41,087 bases of DNA, taken from assembly GCA_020430845.1 (NCBI GenBank), contig JAGQJA010000048.1, positions 1 through 41,087 on the forward strand, given 5' to 3'. The stretch is from Myxococcales bacterium (GTDB lineage Bacteria; Myxococcota_A; Polyangia; Polyangiales; Polyangiaceae). Below, in pieces: positions 31,305 through 39,311 of this stretch. The notes under the pieces were generated by a model. That model was not told the origin of the DNA and searched no databases. It worked only from the letters and a program-made list of their open reading frames with translations. Position 1 is the first letter of the stretch; every line of letters starts with the position of its first letter. A program made the position numbers and the translations under genes.

Positions 31305-31967
31305 TCAGCGCTCGTAGATGATGACGTTGTGGTAGCGGGCCTCGGACGCCCCGGGGTTCTCGTAGACGTGCTCACGGTCGGCGTCGAAGAAGATGGTGTC
31401 GCCTGCGGCGAGCTCGTGCGCCTCGCCGTCGACGTGGAGCTTGAGGTTGCCGCTCAGCACCATGACGAGCTCGTGCGTGCCCGCCGCGTGCGCCTCCGAC
31501 TCGTGGCGCGCCCGGGCCGCGAGGCGCAGCTCGTAGATCTCCACCATGGGAGACGCGCCCGCGGGCGTGAGCGGACGGCTCTCGAGCTTGCCGTCGAGCG
31601 ACCGGAGCACGCGCGCCTCGCCTCGCCGCAGGATGGTCGCGCCGGGCCGCGGCTCGCCGAGCAGCTCGGCGAACGGCACGCCCAGACCGACGGCGATCTT
31701 CCAGAGCAGCCCCACCGTGGGGTTGGTCTTGCACGTCTCGATCTGCGAGAGCGCCGCGCGGCTGACGCCCGAGCTCTGCGCGAGATCGTCGAGCGACATG
31801 CCCCGGGCCTTCCGTCGATGGCGCAGGTTCTCGGCCACGCGCCGCCCCAGCTCGGCCGCGCCGAGGTCGTCGCCCGGCGGGGTGTCGCGCTCGGCCCGAC
31901 GCCCGCTATCGTCACGTTCGACGCTCTCCGACTTTTTGCTCTTGCGCGACGCCACCCGAGCCTCCAT
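31305..31967 (-). CDS. XRE-cupin transcriptional regulator, SutR-like
   Basis: This 220-residue regulator has an N-terminal basic/acidic tail, a Cro/CI-type helix-turn-helix at about residues 38-93 (LRHRRKARGMSLDDLAQSSGVSRAALSQIE), and a C-terminal cupin_2 barrel (ELVMVLSGNLKLHVDGEAHELAAGDTIFFDADREHVYENPG). Escherichia coli SutR (YdcN) has this architecture and controls sulfur utilisation; PuuR has it too. I chose the ATG at 31967, which lies within the operator before sat; a GTG at 31979 would abut the sat ATG. It sits between the divergent sat unit and the downstream ssuB unit. Autoregulation and control of both are inferred. A cysteine or sulfide-derived effector in the cupin is possible. 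Confidence 0.88.
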   Translation of the reverse strand: MEARVASRKSKKSESVERDDSGRRAERDTPPGDDLGAAELGRRVAENLRHRRKARGMSLDDLAQSSGVSRAALSQIETCKTNPTVGLLWKIAVGLGVPFAELLGEPRPGATILRRGEARVLRSLDGKLESRPLTPAGASPMVEIYELRLAARARHESEAHAAGTHELVMVLSGNLKLHVDGEAHELAAGDTIFFDADREHVYENPGASEARYHNVIIYER

Positions 31968-31976
31968 TAGAGTGGA
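31963..31976 (+). promoter_or_regulatory. Operator-like site and leaderless promoter of sat
   Basis: TCCATTAGAGTGGA is an imperfect palindrome matching TTCACTATAGTGAA of the ssuB site at 10 of 14 positions when aligned in inverted orientation. It ends 3 nt before the sat ATG, the same spacing as at ssuB, and TAGAGT occupies the -10 position (6 nt before the ATG). It also covers the start of the regulator gene. No clear -35 is seen. Confidence 0.55.
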
Positions 31977-31979
31977 CAC

Positions 31980-33197
31980 ATGGCTACTGAAACGAATCTC
32001 CCCGCGAGCCCGAGCCTATCACGCGTCCACGGCGACGTACCCGTTCACGGCGGCGGTCCGCTCGTGTCGCGCCTCTTGGAGGGCGCGGCGGCCGACGACC
32101 TGCTCGCCTCCGCGCGCGGGCTCCCCCGCATCGCCCTCGACGCGCGCACCGCCGCCGACGCCGAGCTCATCGCCACCGGCGGCCTGTCTCCCCTCACGGG
32201 CTTCATGGGCCGCGACGACTACCGCGCGAGCGTGCACGACCGCAGGCTCGCCTCGGGCACGCTCTTCCCCATCCCGGTCACGCTGACCGCGCCCCGCTCC
32301 GAGCTCGCGGGCGTGGCCGAGGGCAAGCGCGCGGCGCTCGTGCACGAGGGCGACATCGTCGGCGTCATCGACGTCTCGAGCGTGTTCGAGGTGGATCGCG
32401 ACGCCGAGGCGAGCGAGGTCTATCGCACCAAGGACGCCGCTCATCCTGGGGTCGCGTGGCTCTTCTCGCACAAGGACGAGGTGGGCGTGGGCGGCGCGAT
32501 CACCCTCGCGCGCCGCACGGTGCCCCGCGCCTTCCCGGCCCACACGCGCGATCCCGCCGAGGTCCGCGCGCTCATCCGCGAGCGCGGCTGGCGCACCACG
32601 GTCGCGTTCCAGACGCGCAACCCGATCCACCGCGCGCACGAGTACCTGCTGCGCTGCGCGCTCGAGACCGTCGACGGCCTGGTGGTGCACCCCCTCGTCG
32701 GCGAGACCAAGAGCGACGACGTGCCCGCCGCCGTGCGCGTGCGCTGCTACGAGGCCATCCTCGACGGGTACTTTCCGCCGTCACGCACGCTCCTCACCGT
32801 CTTTCCGTTCGCGATGCGCTACGCCGGGCCCCGCGAGGCGCTCCTGCACGCGATCGCGCGGCAGAACTACGGGTTCTCGCATTTCATCGTGGGCCGCGAC
32901 CACGCGGGCGTGGGCAACTACTACGGCACGTACGACGCGCAGCTCGCGTTCGACGAGCTCTCGCCGGGTGACCTCGCGATCACGCCGGTGAAGTTCGAGC
33001 ACAGCTTCTACTGCAAGGGTTGCGGGCAGGTCGCCTCGCCCAAGACGTGCCCGCACGAGGCCGGCGAGCGGCTCACGCTCTCGGGCACGCGCGTGAGGGA
33101 GATCCTGGCGAGCGGCGAGCCGCTACCTGCAGAGTACACGCGACCCGAAGTGTCGCGGATCTTGATCGAGGCGTACCGAGCGAAGGAGTCGTCATGA
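31980..33197 (+). CDS. sat: Sulfate adenylyltransferase (ATP sulfurylase)
   Basis: This 405-residue enzyme makes adenosine 5'-phosphosulfate (APS) from ATP and sulfate. It is of the single-subunit Sat type, not CysDN. Family blocks: [14 protein letters not shown] near the N-terminus, [28 protein letters not shown] near residue 211 (the QxRNxxHxxH nucleotide site), [31 protein letters not shown] and a C-terminal zinc-like region [14 protein letters not shown]. It heads the plus-strand sulfur unit, overlapping cysC by 4 nt (ATGA). A -10 and operator-like site lie right before the ATG. Confidence 0.96.
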   Translation: MATETNLPASPSLSRVHGDVPVHGGGPLVSRLLEGAAADDLLASARGLPRIALDARTAADAELIATGGLSPLTGFMGRDDYRASVHDRRLASGTLFPIPVTLTAPRSELAGVAEGKRAALVHEGDIVGVIDVSSVFEVDRDAEASEVYRTKDAAHPGVAWLFSHKDEVGVGGAITLARRTVPRAFPAHTRDPAEVRALIRERGWRTTVAFQTRNPIHRAHEYLLRCALETVDGLVVHPLVGETKSDDVPAAVRVRCYEAILDGYFPPSRTLLTVFPFAMRYAGPREALLHAIARQNYGFSHFIVGRDHAGVGNYYGTYDAQLAFDELSPGDLAITPVKFEHSFYCKGCGQVASPKTCPHEAGERLTLSGTRVREILASGEPLPAEYTRPEVSRILIEAYRAKESS

Positions 33198-33760
33198 GCA
33201 GCAAGGACAAAGGCGTCGTCGTGTGGTTCACGGGGCTCAGCGGAGCGGGCAAGTCGACGATCGCCGACGCGCTCGTGCCCAAGCTCCGCGCGGCGGGAAA
33301 GAAGGTCGAGGTGCTCGACGGCGACGTCGTGCGGACCCACCTCTCCAAGGGCCTCGGCTTCTCGCGGGAGGATCGCGACACCAACATCGCGCGCATCGCC
33401 TTCGTGGCGCACCTGCTCGCGCGCAACGGCGTGACGGTCCTCGTCGCGGCCATCTCACCCTACAAGGAGACGCGAGACAGCGCGCGGGCGCTCATCGGCG
33501 ACTTCGTCGAGGTGCACGTGGCGCCGCCGCTCTCGGAGTGCGTCGCGCGCGACACCAAGGGCCTCTACAAGAAGGCCATCGCGGGCGAGATCGCCCAGTT
33601 CACGGGCATCAGCGACCCGTACGAGCCGCCCGACGCCCCCGAGCTCGCGCTCGACACGAGCGTGCTCACGGTCGACGAGGCGGTCGAGCGTGTCCGCGTC
33701 GCGCTCGTCGCCAAGGGTTACCTCGACGTCGCGCGCCGAGACGCGGCGCACGCGAGCTGA
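33194..33760 (+). CDS. cysC: Adenylyl-sulfate kinase
   Basis: This 188-residue kinase phosphorylates APS at the 3' position to PAPS. P-loop [11 protein letters not shown] near residue 12, then [29 protein letters not shown] (APS site), and [25 protein letters not shown]. The ATG overlaps the sat stop and GAAGGAG lies 5 nt upstream. Because the adjacent CysH is of the APS-reducing type, PAPS made here may serve sulfotransferases rather than reduction. Confidence 0.96.
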   Translation: MSSKDKGVVVWFTGLSGAGKSTIADALVPKLRAAGKKVEVLDGDVVRTHLSKGLGFSREDRDTNIARIAFVAHLLARNGVTVLVAAISPYKETRDSARALIGDFVEVHVAPPLSECVARDTKGLYKKAIAGEIAQFTGISDPYEPPDAPELALDTSVLTVDEAVERVRVALVAKGYLDVARRDAAHAS

Positions 33761-33768
33761 GCACGCAC

Positions 33769-35484
33769 ATGGGCGCAGCGCTATTGCCGCGGTTCTCCGA
33801 CCCGGCCGACATCCAAGAGTTCGTCGACAAGCTCGAGGCGTTCGAGCGCGGCGCCCTCTCTTCGGACGAGTTCCGCGCGTTCCGGCTCGTCCGAGGCGTG
33901 TACGGGCAGCGCCAAGAAGGCGCGCAGATGCTCCGCGTCAAGATCCCCTTCGGGCGTCTCGACCGGCGTGGCCTCGACGCGCTCGCGGACGTGGCCGACC
34001 GCTTCTCGCGCGGCTTCGGGCACGTCACGACGCGTCAGAACGTGCAGTTCCACTTCTTGCAGATGGCGGAGGTCGAGTCGGCCATGCACCGGCTCGACGA
34101 GGCGGGCCTCACCACGCGCGAGGCCTGCGGCAACTCTGTCCGCTCGATCACGGCCCACGAGCACAGCGAGGTGTGCCCGACGGCGGCGTTCGACGTCACG
34201 CCGTACGCCGAGGCGCTCACACGCCACTTCTTGCGGCACGAGCTCGCGGCGTCGCTGCCGCGCAAGTTCAAGATCGCGCTCAGCTGCTGCGCCGACGACT
34301 GCGCCAAGGCGGCGATCCACGATCTCGGGCTCGTCGCCGAGATCCGCGACGGCGCGCGGGGCTTTCGCGTGCTCGCGGCCGGGGGGCTCTCGTCGTCTCC
34401 CGCGTCGGCGCTCGTGCTCGAAGAGTGGGTTCACGCGGCGGAGCTCGGGCGCGTGTCCGAGGCCGTTCTGCGTATGTTCCATCGCCTCGGCAACCGCGAG
34501 AACCGACAGCGCGCGCGGCTCAAGTACGTCCGCAAGAAGCTCGGCGTGGACGGATTCGTCGCCGCCTACCGCGAGGTCAAGCGCGAGGTCGACGCCGAGG
34601 CCGCCCTCGAGCTGGCGCTCCCCACGCACGCGGCCGGAGCGCCCGGCGCGCCTGTCTCGGGCGGGAGCGCCGAGCCCAGGCCGGCCGGCTACCTGGCGTG
34701 GCGGGCCTCGAACGTGCTCTCCCACGCAGACCCAGAGCACACGTCTGTGTACGTGCGGCTCGACCTGGGGGACGCGACGAGCGACCAGCTCCGCGCCATC
34801 GGTCGGGTCGCCGAGACGTACGGCGACGGCACCGCGCGGCTGACGATCGACCAGAACGTGCTCGTGCCGTGGATCCACCGCACCGCGCTGCCGGCCGTGT
34901 ACCGCGAGCTGTCGGCGCACGGGCTCACCCGCCCCGACATCCACACGGCGCGCGACGTCACGTCGTGTCAGGGCGCCGACACCTGCGCGCTCGCCGTCAC
35001 GTCGTCGCGCTCGCTCGCGCGCGCGATCACCGAGCGACTCGAGGCCGAGAGCATCGAGCGGCTCGACGCGATCCGAGACACGGTCATCAAGGTCAGCGGC
35101 TGTCCAAACTCGTGCGGGCAGCACCACATCGCCGACCTGGGCTTCCACGGCGGCGCGAAGCACGTGGGCGCCGACACCGTGCCCGTGTACCAGCTCCATC
35201 TCGGCGGGGGCGTCGACGCGTCGGGCGCCACGTTCGGTCGCCAGGCGGTGAAGATCATCGCGCGTCGCGTGCCCGACGCCGTGGTGAGGCTCTTCGAGCT
35301 CTACCAGTCCGAGCGCGCCGACGGTGAGCGGCCGCGCGCGTTCTTCGCGCGGCTCGACGCCAAACGCGCCGTGGCTGCGCTCGGCGAGATCGTGACCGCA
35401 GCCCCGCGCGCGGACGAGGGCGCCGACATCGGCGAGACGTCCGGGTTCTTGGTGCAGACGGGCACCGGCGAGTGCGCCGCGTGA
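33769..35484 (+). CDS. sir: Siroheme-dependent sulfite/nitrite reductase
   Basis: This 571-residue enzyme has the two-repeat ferredoxin-like fold of assimilatory sulfite and nitrite reductases. The [4Fe-4S]-siroheme ligands are in SCQGADTCALAV near residue 400 and SGCPNSCGQHH near residue 445. N-terminal blocks include FGHVTTRQNVQFHFL, TREACGNSVRSIT and KFKIALSCCADDCAKA. From sequence alone it could reduce sulfite or nitrite; the sat-cysC-cysH context argues for sulfite. It uses ferredoxin-type electrons as no flavin domain is present. The start lies 8 nt after cysC; the stop overlaps cysH (GTGA). Confidence 0.92.
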   Translation: MGAALLPRFSDPADIQEFVDKLEAFERGALSSDEFRAFRLVRGVYGQRQEGAQMLRVKIPFGRLDRRGLDALADVADRFSRGFGHVTTRQNVQFHFLQMAEVESAMHRLDEAGLTTREACGNSVRSITAHEHSEVCPTAAFDVTPYAEALTRHFLRHELAASLPRKFKIALSCCADDCAKAAIHDLGLVAEIRDGARGFRVLAAGGLSSSPASALVLEEWVHAAELGRVSEAVLRMFHRLGNRENRQRARLKYVRKKLGVDGFVAAYREVKREVDAEAALELALPTHAAGAPGAPVSGGSAEPRPAGYLAWRASNVLSHADPEHTSVYVRLDLGDATSDQLRAIGRVAETYGDGTARLTIDQNVLVPWIHRTALPAVYRELSAHGLTRPDIHTARDVTSCQGADTCALAVTSSRSLARAITERLEAESIERLDAIRDTVIKVSGCPNSCGQHHIADLGFHGGAKHVGADTVPVYQLHLGGGVDASGATFGRQAVKIIARRVPDAVVRLFELYQSERADGERPRAFFARLDAKRAVAALGEIVTAAPRADEGADIGETSGFLVQTGTGECAA

Positions 35485-36182
35485 ACGCCGTCGACCTCGA
35501 GCAGGCGTCCTTGCGGCTCGAGCGCGCGTCGGCGAGGGAGCGGCTCGCCTTCGCCGTCGAGGCCTTCGGCGACGAGCTGCTCTTCACGTCGTCGTTCGGC
35601 GCCTCGAGCGCCGCGCTGCTGCACCTCTGGAGCGAGGTCGGGGGCGGGCGGCCCGTGGTCTTCCTCGACACGGGCTTCCACTTTCCCGAGACGCTCGCTT
35701 ATCGCGACGCGCTCGCCTCTCGCCTCTCGCTCGCCGTGCGCGTCCTGTCGCCGACGACGACTCGCGACGCGTTCTTGGCCGAGCGCGGGGCCGACGTCCA
35801 GCGCACGGACCCCGACGGCTGCTGCGCCGTGAACAAGGTCGCCCCCCTCGAGCCCTTGCGCGCGAGCGCCCGCGGGTGGGTGTCGGGGCTGCGTCGCGTG
35901 CAGGCGTCCACCCGACGCGAGGTCGCCATCCTCGAGCGCGATGGTCACCTGGTGCGCGTTCATCCGCTCGCCGACTTCAGCGACGACGACGTGCGCGCGT
36001 ACATGCTCGCGCACGATCTGCCCGATCACCCGCTCACGGCGCGCCGCTACCTCTCGATCGGCTGCGCGCCGTGCACGCGCGCGGTGGCCGACGGTGAGGA
36101 CCCGCGCGCAGGGCGCTGGGCTTGGGGACAGAAGACCGAGTGCGGTCTGCACACGACGCGCGCGACGGACGCGGCGCGGTGA
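35481..36182 (+). CDS. cysH: Adenylyl-sulfate (APS) reductase, iron-sulfur type
   Basis: This is a 233-residue reductase (GTG start). The paired cysteines CCAVNKV near residue 114 and CAPCTR near residue 195 ligate a [4Fe-4S] cluster and mark the APS-reducing branch; PAPS reductases lack them. The catalytic Cys is in the C-terminal ECGLH. SSFGASSAALLHL is the PP-loop-like nucleotide site and FLDTGFHFPETL the family signature. It makes sulfite for the adjacent reductase. Its GTG overlaps the reductase stop, and its own stop overlaps the next gene, so sir, cysH and the binding-protein gene are all coupled. Confidence 0.95.
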   Translation: MNAVDLEQASLRLERASARERLAFAVEAFGDELLFTSSFGASSAALLHLWSEVGGGRPVVFLDTGFHFPETLAYRDALASRLSLAVRVLSPTTTRDAFLAERGADVQRTDPDGCCAVNKVAPLEPLRASARGWVSGLRRVQASTRREVAILERDGHLVRVHPLADFSDDDVRAYMLAHDLPDHPLTARRYLSIGCAPCTRAVADGEDPRAGRWAWGQKTECGLHTTRATDAAR

Positions 36183-37153
36183 CGACGCTCGGTCGGCGGG
36201 AGCTGTCGCGCGGGGCTCTCGGCGTGGCGCTGTCTTCGCTCGTCGCGACGCCCGCGTGCCGCAGAGGCGCGGGCGCGACGCTCACCGTGGGCGCGCTCGC
36301 GAACGTGACCCACGCGCCCGTGCTCGCGGCGATCGGATCGGGAGAGCTCGCCCGCGCGCTCGCCCCCGCCCAACTCGAGGTCCGGCTCTTCCGGTCGGGC
36401 CCTCGCGTGATGGAGGCGCTCGTGAGCGGCGCCGTCGACGTGGGCGTGCTCGGCCCTGGGCCGCTCGTCATCCATCACGCACGTCGCGGTCGCCGCGCGC
36501 CTCTCGCGGTGCTCTCGGGCGTCTCGTCGGGCGGAGCGTCGCTCGTGACGGCACCGGGCTCGGCCGTGCGCACGATCACCGACCTCCGGGGCCTGCGTGT
36601 GGCCGTCACTCAGGTGGGCTCGACGCAGGACATCTCGCTGCGCCACGCGTGCGCGCAGGCGTCGCTGCCCGTGGCGCGCACGCGAGACGGCGTCTCGGTC
36701 GACGTGCTCCCGGCGTCGGTCGCCGTGCTCGAGCTCGGCCGGCGCCACCTCGCCGCGGCGTGGCTCGCCGAACCGTGGGCCACGCGCGCCGTGCACGCAG
36801 GCGGCACGCGCCTCGTCGACGAGCGAACGCTCTGGCCGGGCGGACGGTTCGCGACGGCCCTCTTGGTCTGCGGGCGGCACGCGGCCGAGCGGCGCGACGT
36901 CGGACGCGCCCGCGAGGTCCTCGGCGCGCACGTCTCCCGCGCCGCGCGCGAGCCGGCCGCGGTGGCGGCCGAGAGCTTCGCGGCCCTCGCGTCGCTCGGC
37001 GTCAGCCCGGGGCCGCGGGCGGCGTACGACGAGGCGCTCGCGCGCGTCGACTTCACCACAGACCCGCTCGCGTCGACCGTCGCCGAGATCGCCCGACGCG
37101 CATACGCCCTTGGGCTCGTGCCCGCGGCGGACGCCTCGACGCTGTTCACCTGA
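36179..37153 (+). CDS. SsuA-like ABC transporter substrate-binding protein
   Basis: This is a 324-residue exported binding protein of the NMT1/SsuA (nitrate/sulfonate/taurine) family. GTG start overlapping the cysH stop. The N-terminus TTLGRRELSRGALGVALSSLVATPAC has a twin-arginine motif and ends in a possible lipobox, so export by the Tat system (tatBC at 8387-9972) is plausible. Family blocks: VGALANVTHAPVLAAIGSGEL, VMEALVSGAVDVGVLGPGPLVIHHA, LRGLRVAVTQVGSTQDISLRHA and WLAEPWATRAVHAGGTRLVDE. It completes the importer formed with the ATPase and permease on the opposite strand. Substrate, probably an organosulfur compound, is inferred. Confidence 0.85.
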   Translation: MTTLGRRELSRGALGVALSSLVATPACRRGAGATLTVGALANVTHAPVLAAIGSGELARALAPAQLEVRLFRSGPRVMEALVSGAVDVGVLGPGPLVIHHARRGRRAPLAVLSGVSSGGASLVTAPGSAVRTITDLRGLRVAVTQVGSTQDISLRHACAQASLPVARTRDGVSVDVLPASVAVLELGRRHLAAAWLAEPWATRAVHAGGTRLVDERTLWPGGRFATALLVCGRHAAERRDVGRAREVLGAHVSRAAREPAAVAAESFAALASLGVSPGPRAAYDEALARVDFTTDPLASTVAEIARRAYALGLVPAADASTLFT

Positions 37154-37186
37154 GTCGCGCCGCGCTTCGCTCGAATCCGGCGACGC

Positions 37187-37738
37187 TCAGCCGTTGCGCG
37201 GGCCCGTGCACCAGATGGTGACGCCACAGGCGGCGCGCGAGTAGCAGGCCGCGTTGTCGAGCAGGCAGTCGCTCGGGCCCGGGACGGGCTTGTCGCCGGC
37301 GTCGCACGCGGGGACGGCGGCGCAGGTGTCCTGCTTCGCGCACAGGATCGTCGCGCCGCACATCGCGCGCGTGTAACAGGCCGCGTCGGCCGGGCACTGG
37401 GCCACCTCTCGGTCGTCGCGATCGCAGGTGGGCACGGCTGCGCATTGCACCTGTTGGTACGTGGCGCAGAGGATCGTGGCGCCGCAGCGCGCGCGCGAGT
37501 AGCACGTCGCGCCGGCCGGGCACGCCTCGTCTCGCGCGAGCTGCAGATCGGACGTCGCGTCGCAGCTCGGCGCCGGCGCGCGTCCCTGGGCGTCGACCCC
37601 GCACGTCGGCTCGGTCGGGTCGACGGGCTGCGTGGGGTCGGGCACGGACGCGCTCGACCCGCTGCAACCGACGACGGCCCAGGCGGTCAGGACAAGCGCG
37701 GAGGAGAGGAGGCTTCGGGGCGACATGCCGCTCGCCAT
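37187..37738 (-). CDS. Cys-repeat lipoprotein
   Basis: This 183-residue lipoprotein has a signal ending in LTAWAVVGC (the modified Cys), a Pro/Thr linker (DPTQPVDPTEPT), and three copies of a module with the core CYxRAxCGxTIxC: CYSRARCGATILC, CYTRAMCGATILC and CYSRAACGVTIWC. Each is preceded by a Cys-Pro-Ala-like segment and followed by CAAVPxCD. The spacing suggests a disulfide-stabilised repeat. I do not recognise a named domain. I chose the ATG at 37738 with GAAGG 5 nt upstream; ATG at 37726 is possible. It converges on the SsuA-like gene with 33 nt between the stops. Confidence 0.78.
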   Translation of the reverse strand: MASGMSPRSLLSSALVLTAWAVVGCSGSSASVPDPTQPVDPTEPTCGVDAQGRAPAPSCDATSDLQLARDEACPAGATCYSRARCGATILCATYQQVQCAAVPTCDRDDREVAQCPADAACYTRAMCGATILCAKQDTCAAVPACDAGDKPVPGPSDCLLDNAACYSRAACGVTIWCTGPRNG

Positions 37739-37853
37739 CGCACCTTCTGTGCCGCCCCGCACGACGCGTGCAATGGCTGGATATCATGATGTTTATCGGG
37801 GCCCATGTGCCTGCGCCGGACTGTGCCACGCGCCGCCGAGGATGCCGTCGGCG

Positions 37854-39257
37854 TCACGCGTCGGGGCGAGAGACGCCGATCGCGCCGTGCCACGCGGCCA
37901 GGTCGACCAGCGCGCGCGCGGCGAGCGCCTCGTAGCGCTCCCGCTTCGGGATCTTCTTTCGCTTCTTGCCGCTGGCGTCGGGCGCGTCGATCGGCGGGAT
38001 GCACGCCCACGTGATGTTCGACGGCTGGAAGCTCTCGCGCGGCGTCGACAGGTGCGTCATGAGCCCGCCGAGCGCCGTGGTGGGCGGAGGAGGCGCGGCC
38101 GACGCGCCGGCGAGCCGACGCGCGAGCATGATCCCACAGAGCAGGCCGCCGGCCGCGCTCTCGACGTAGCCCTCGACCCCCGTGATCTGTCCTGCCAGGT
38201 ACAGACCCGGCCGGGCGCGCACCTCCATCTCGGGCGTGAGCAGCAGCGGTGAGTTGACGAACGTGTTGCGGTGCACGGATCCGAAGCGCAGGAACTCCGC
38301 CTGCTCGAGGCCCGGGATCATGCGAAAGACGCGCCCCTGATCGGTCCACGTCATGCGCGACTGGAAGCCGACCAGGTTGTACGCCGTCGCGGCGTGGTCC
38401 TCTTGCCGGAGCTGCACGACGGCGAAGGGACGGCGGCCGGTGCGCGGGTCGACGAGGCCGACCGGCTTCATCGGGCCGAACGCGAGGGTCATCTCGCCGC
38501 GCGACGCCATGACCTCTACGGGCAGGCAGCCTTCGAAGTAGCGGACGTCCTCGAACGCCCGCGGCTCGACCTTCTCGGACTCGACGACGGCGCGCACGAA
38601 CGCGCGGTACTCGGCCTCGTCGAACGGGCAGTTGATGTACGCGTCGTCCCCGCCATCCTCGGCGCCCGCGTCGACGGCCTCGTCGCCGCCCCCGGGCAGG
38701 GACTTGCCGTACCGCGACTGCCGGAAGACGCGAGACGTGTCGATGCTCTCGGTCGCGACGATCGGCGCGATGGCGTCGTAGTACGCGAGGTGCGCCGCGC
38801 CGACGACCGAGGCGAGATCGCGCGCGAGCTCGTCGCCCGTGAGCGGTCCGGTGGCGAGGACGACGGGCGCCTCGGGCGACGACGGCGGCAGGGCCTCGAC
38901 CACGGCGTTCGTGCGCGTGATGCGTGGGTGCGCGTCGAGCCGCGCGCTCACGTGCGCCGAGAAGCGCTCCCGATCGACGGCGAGCGCGCCGCCCGCGGGC
39001 ACGCGGGTCGCGTCTGCCGACGACAAGACGAGCGAGCCCGACCGCCGGAGCTCCTCTTTGAGCAACCCGACCGCGTTCGACAGCGCCGCGCCGCGCATCG
39101 AGTTCGAGCACACGAGCTCGCAGATGGCGTCCGTCGTCTGCGCGGGGGTGCGGCGTAGCGGCTTTTGTTCGATGAGCTCGACCTCGACGCCGCGCTCGGC
39201 GAGCTGCCACGCCGCCTCGCACCCCGCCAGACCTGCACCCACGATCGTGACCTTCAT
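37854..39257 (-). CDS. trmFO: Methylenetetrahydrofolate-tRNA-(uracil-5-)-methyltransferase TrmFO
   Basis: This 467-residue FAD enzyme makes 5-methyluridine-54 in tRNA using methylene-THF. [28 protein letters not shown] is the FAD-binding N-terminus; [42 protein letters not shown] and [14 protein letters not shown] are family blocks. An acidic insert of about 14 residues ([13 protein letters not shown]) follows the GKSL block, where shorter family members have a tight turn. The start codon lies within the palindrome ATGTA-CC-TACAT at 39256-39267. No ribosome site precedes it. It is divergent from the Ser/Thr kinase gene. Confidence 0.93.
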   Translation of the reverse strand: MKVTIVGAGLAGCEAAWQLAERGVEVELIEQKPLRRTPAQTTDAICELVCSNSMRGAALSNAVGLLKEELRRSGSLVLSSADATRVPAGGALAVDRERFSAHVSARLDAHPRITRTNAVVEALPPSSPEAPVVLATGPLTGDELARDLASVVGAAHLAYYDAIAPIVATESIDTSRVFRQSRYGKSLPGGGDEAVDAGAEDGGDDAYINCPFDEAEYRAFVRAVVESEKVEPRAFEDVRYFEGCLPVEVMASRGEMTLAFGPMKPVGLVDPRTGRRPFAVVQLRQEDHAATAYNLVGFQSRMTWTDQGRVFRMIPGLEQAEFLRFGSVHRNTFVNSPLLLTPEMEVRARPGLYLAGQITGVEGYVESAAGGLLCGIMLARRLAGASAAPPPPTTALGGLMTHLSTPRESFQPSNITWACIPPIDAPDASGKKRKKIPKRERYEALAARALVDLAAWHGAIGVSRPDA

Positions 39258-39298
39258 GTACCTACATCTTTCTGTCTCAGAAGCGACGTGCCTGATGC

Positions 39299-39304
39299 TA
39301 CGCT
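39299..39304 (+). promoter_or_regulatory. Candidate extended -10 for the Ser/Thr kinase
   Basis: TGCTACGCT is an extended -10 (TGnTANNNT) ending 7 nt before the GTG at 39312. It predicts a leaderless mRNA and supports that start over the in-frame GTG at 39288. Confidence 0.4.
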
Positions 39305-39311
39305 CGACATC

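Noticed and set aside
31980-36182. Dissimilatory sulfate reduction or sulfur oxidation cluster
   Set aside because: No aprAB, dsrAB or qmo genes; CysC, CysH and a siroheme reductase point to assimilation.
36179-37153. Thiamine-precursor (ThiY/NMT1) importer
   Set aside because: The fold is shared, but no thi genes or TPP riboswitch are seen and the gene is coupled to cysH.
37151-37190. Terminator between the SsuA-like and Cys-repeat genes
   Set aside because: Only an imperfect stem with bulges (TGAG..TCGC against GCGACGCTCA) could be drawn; not convincing.
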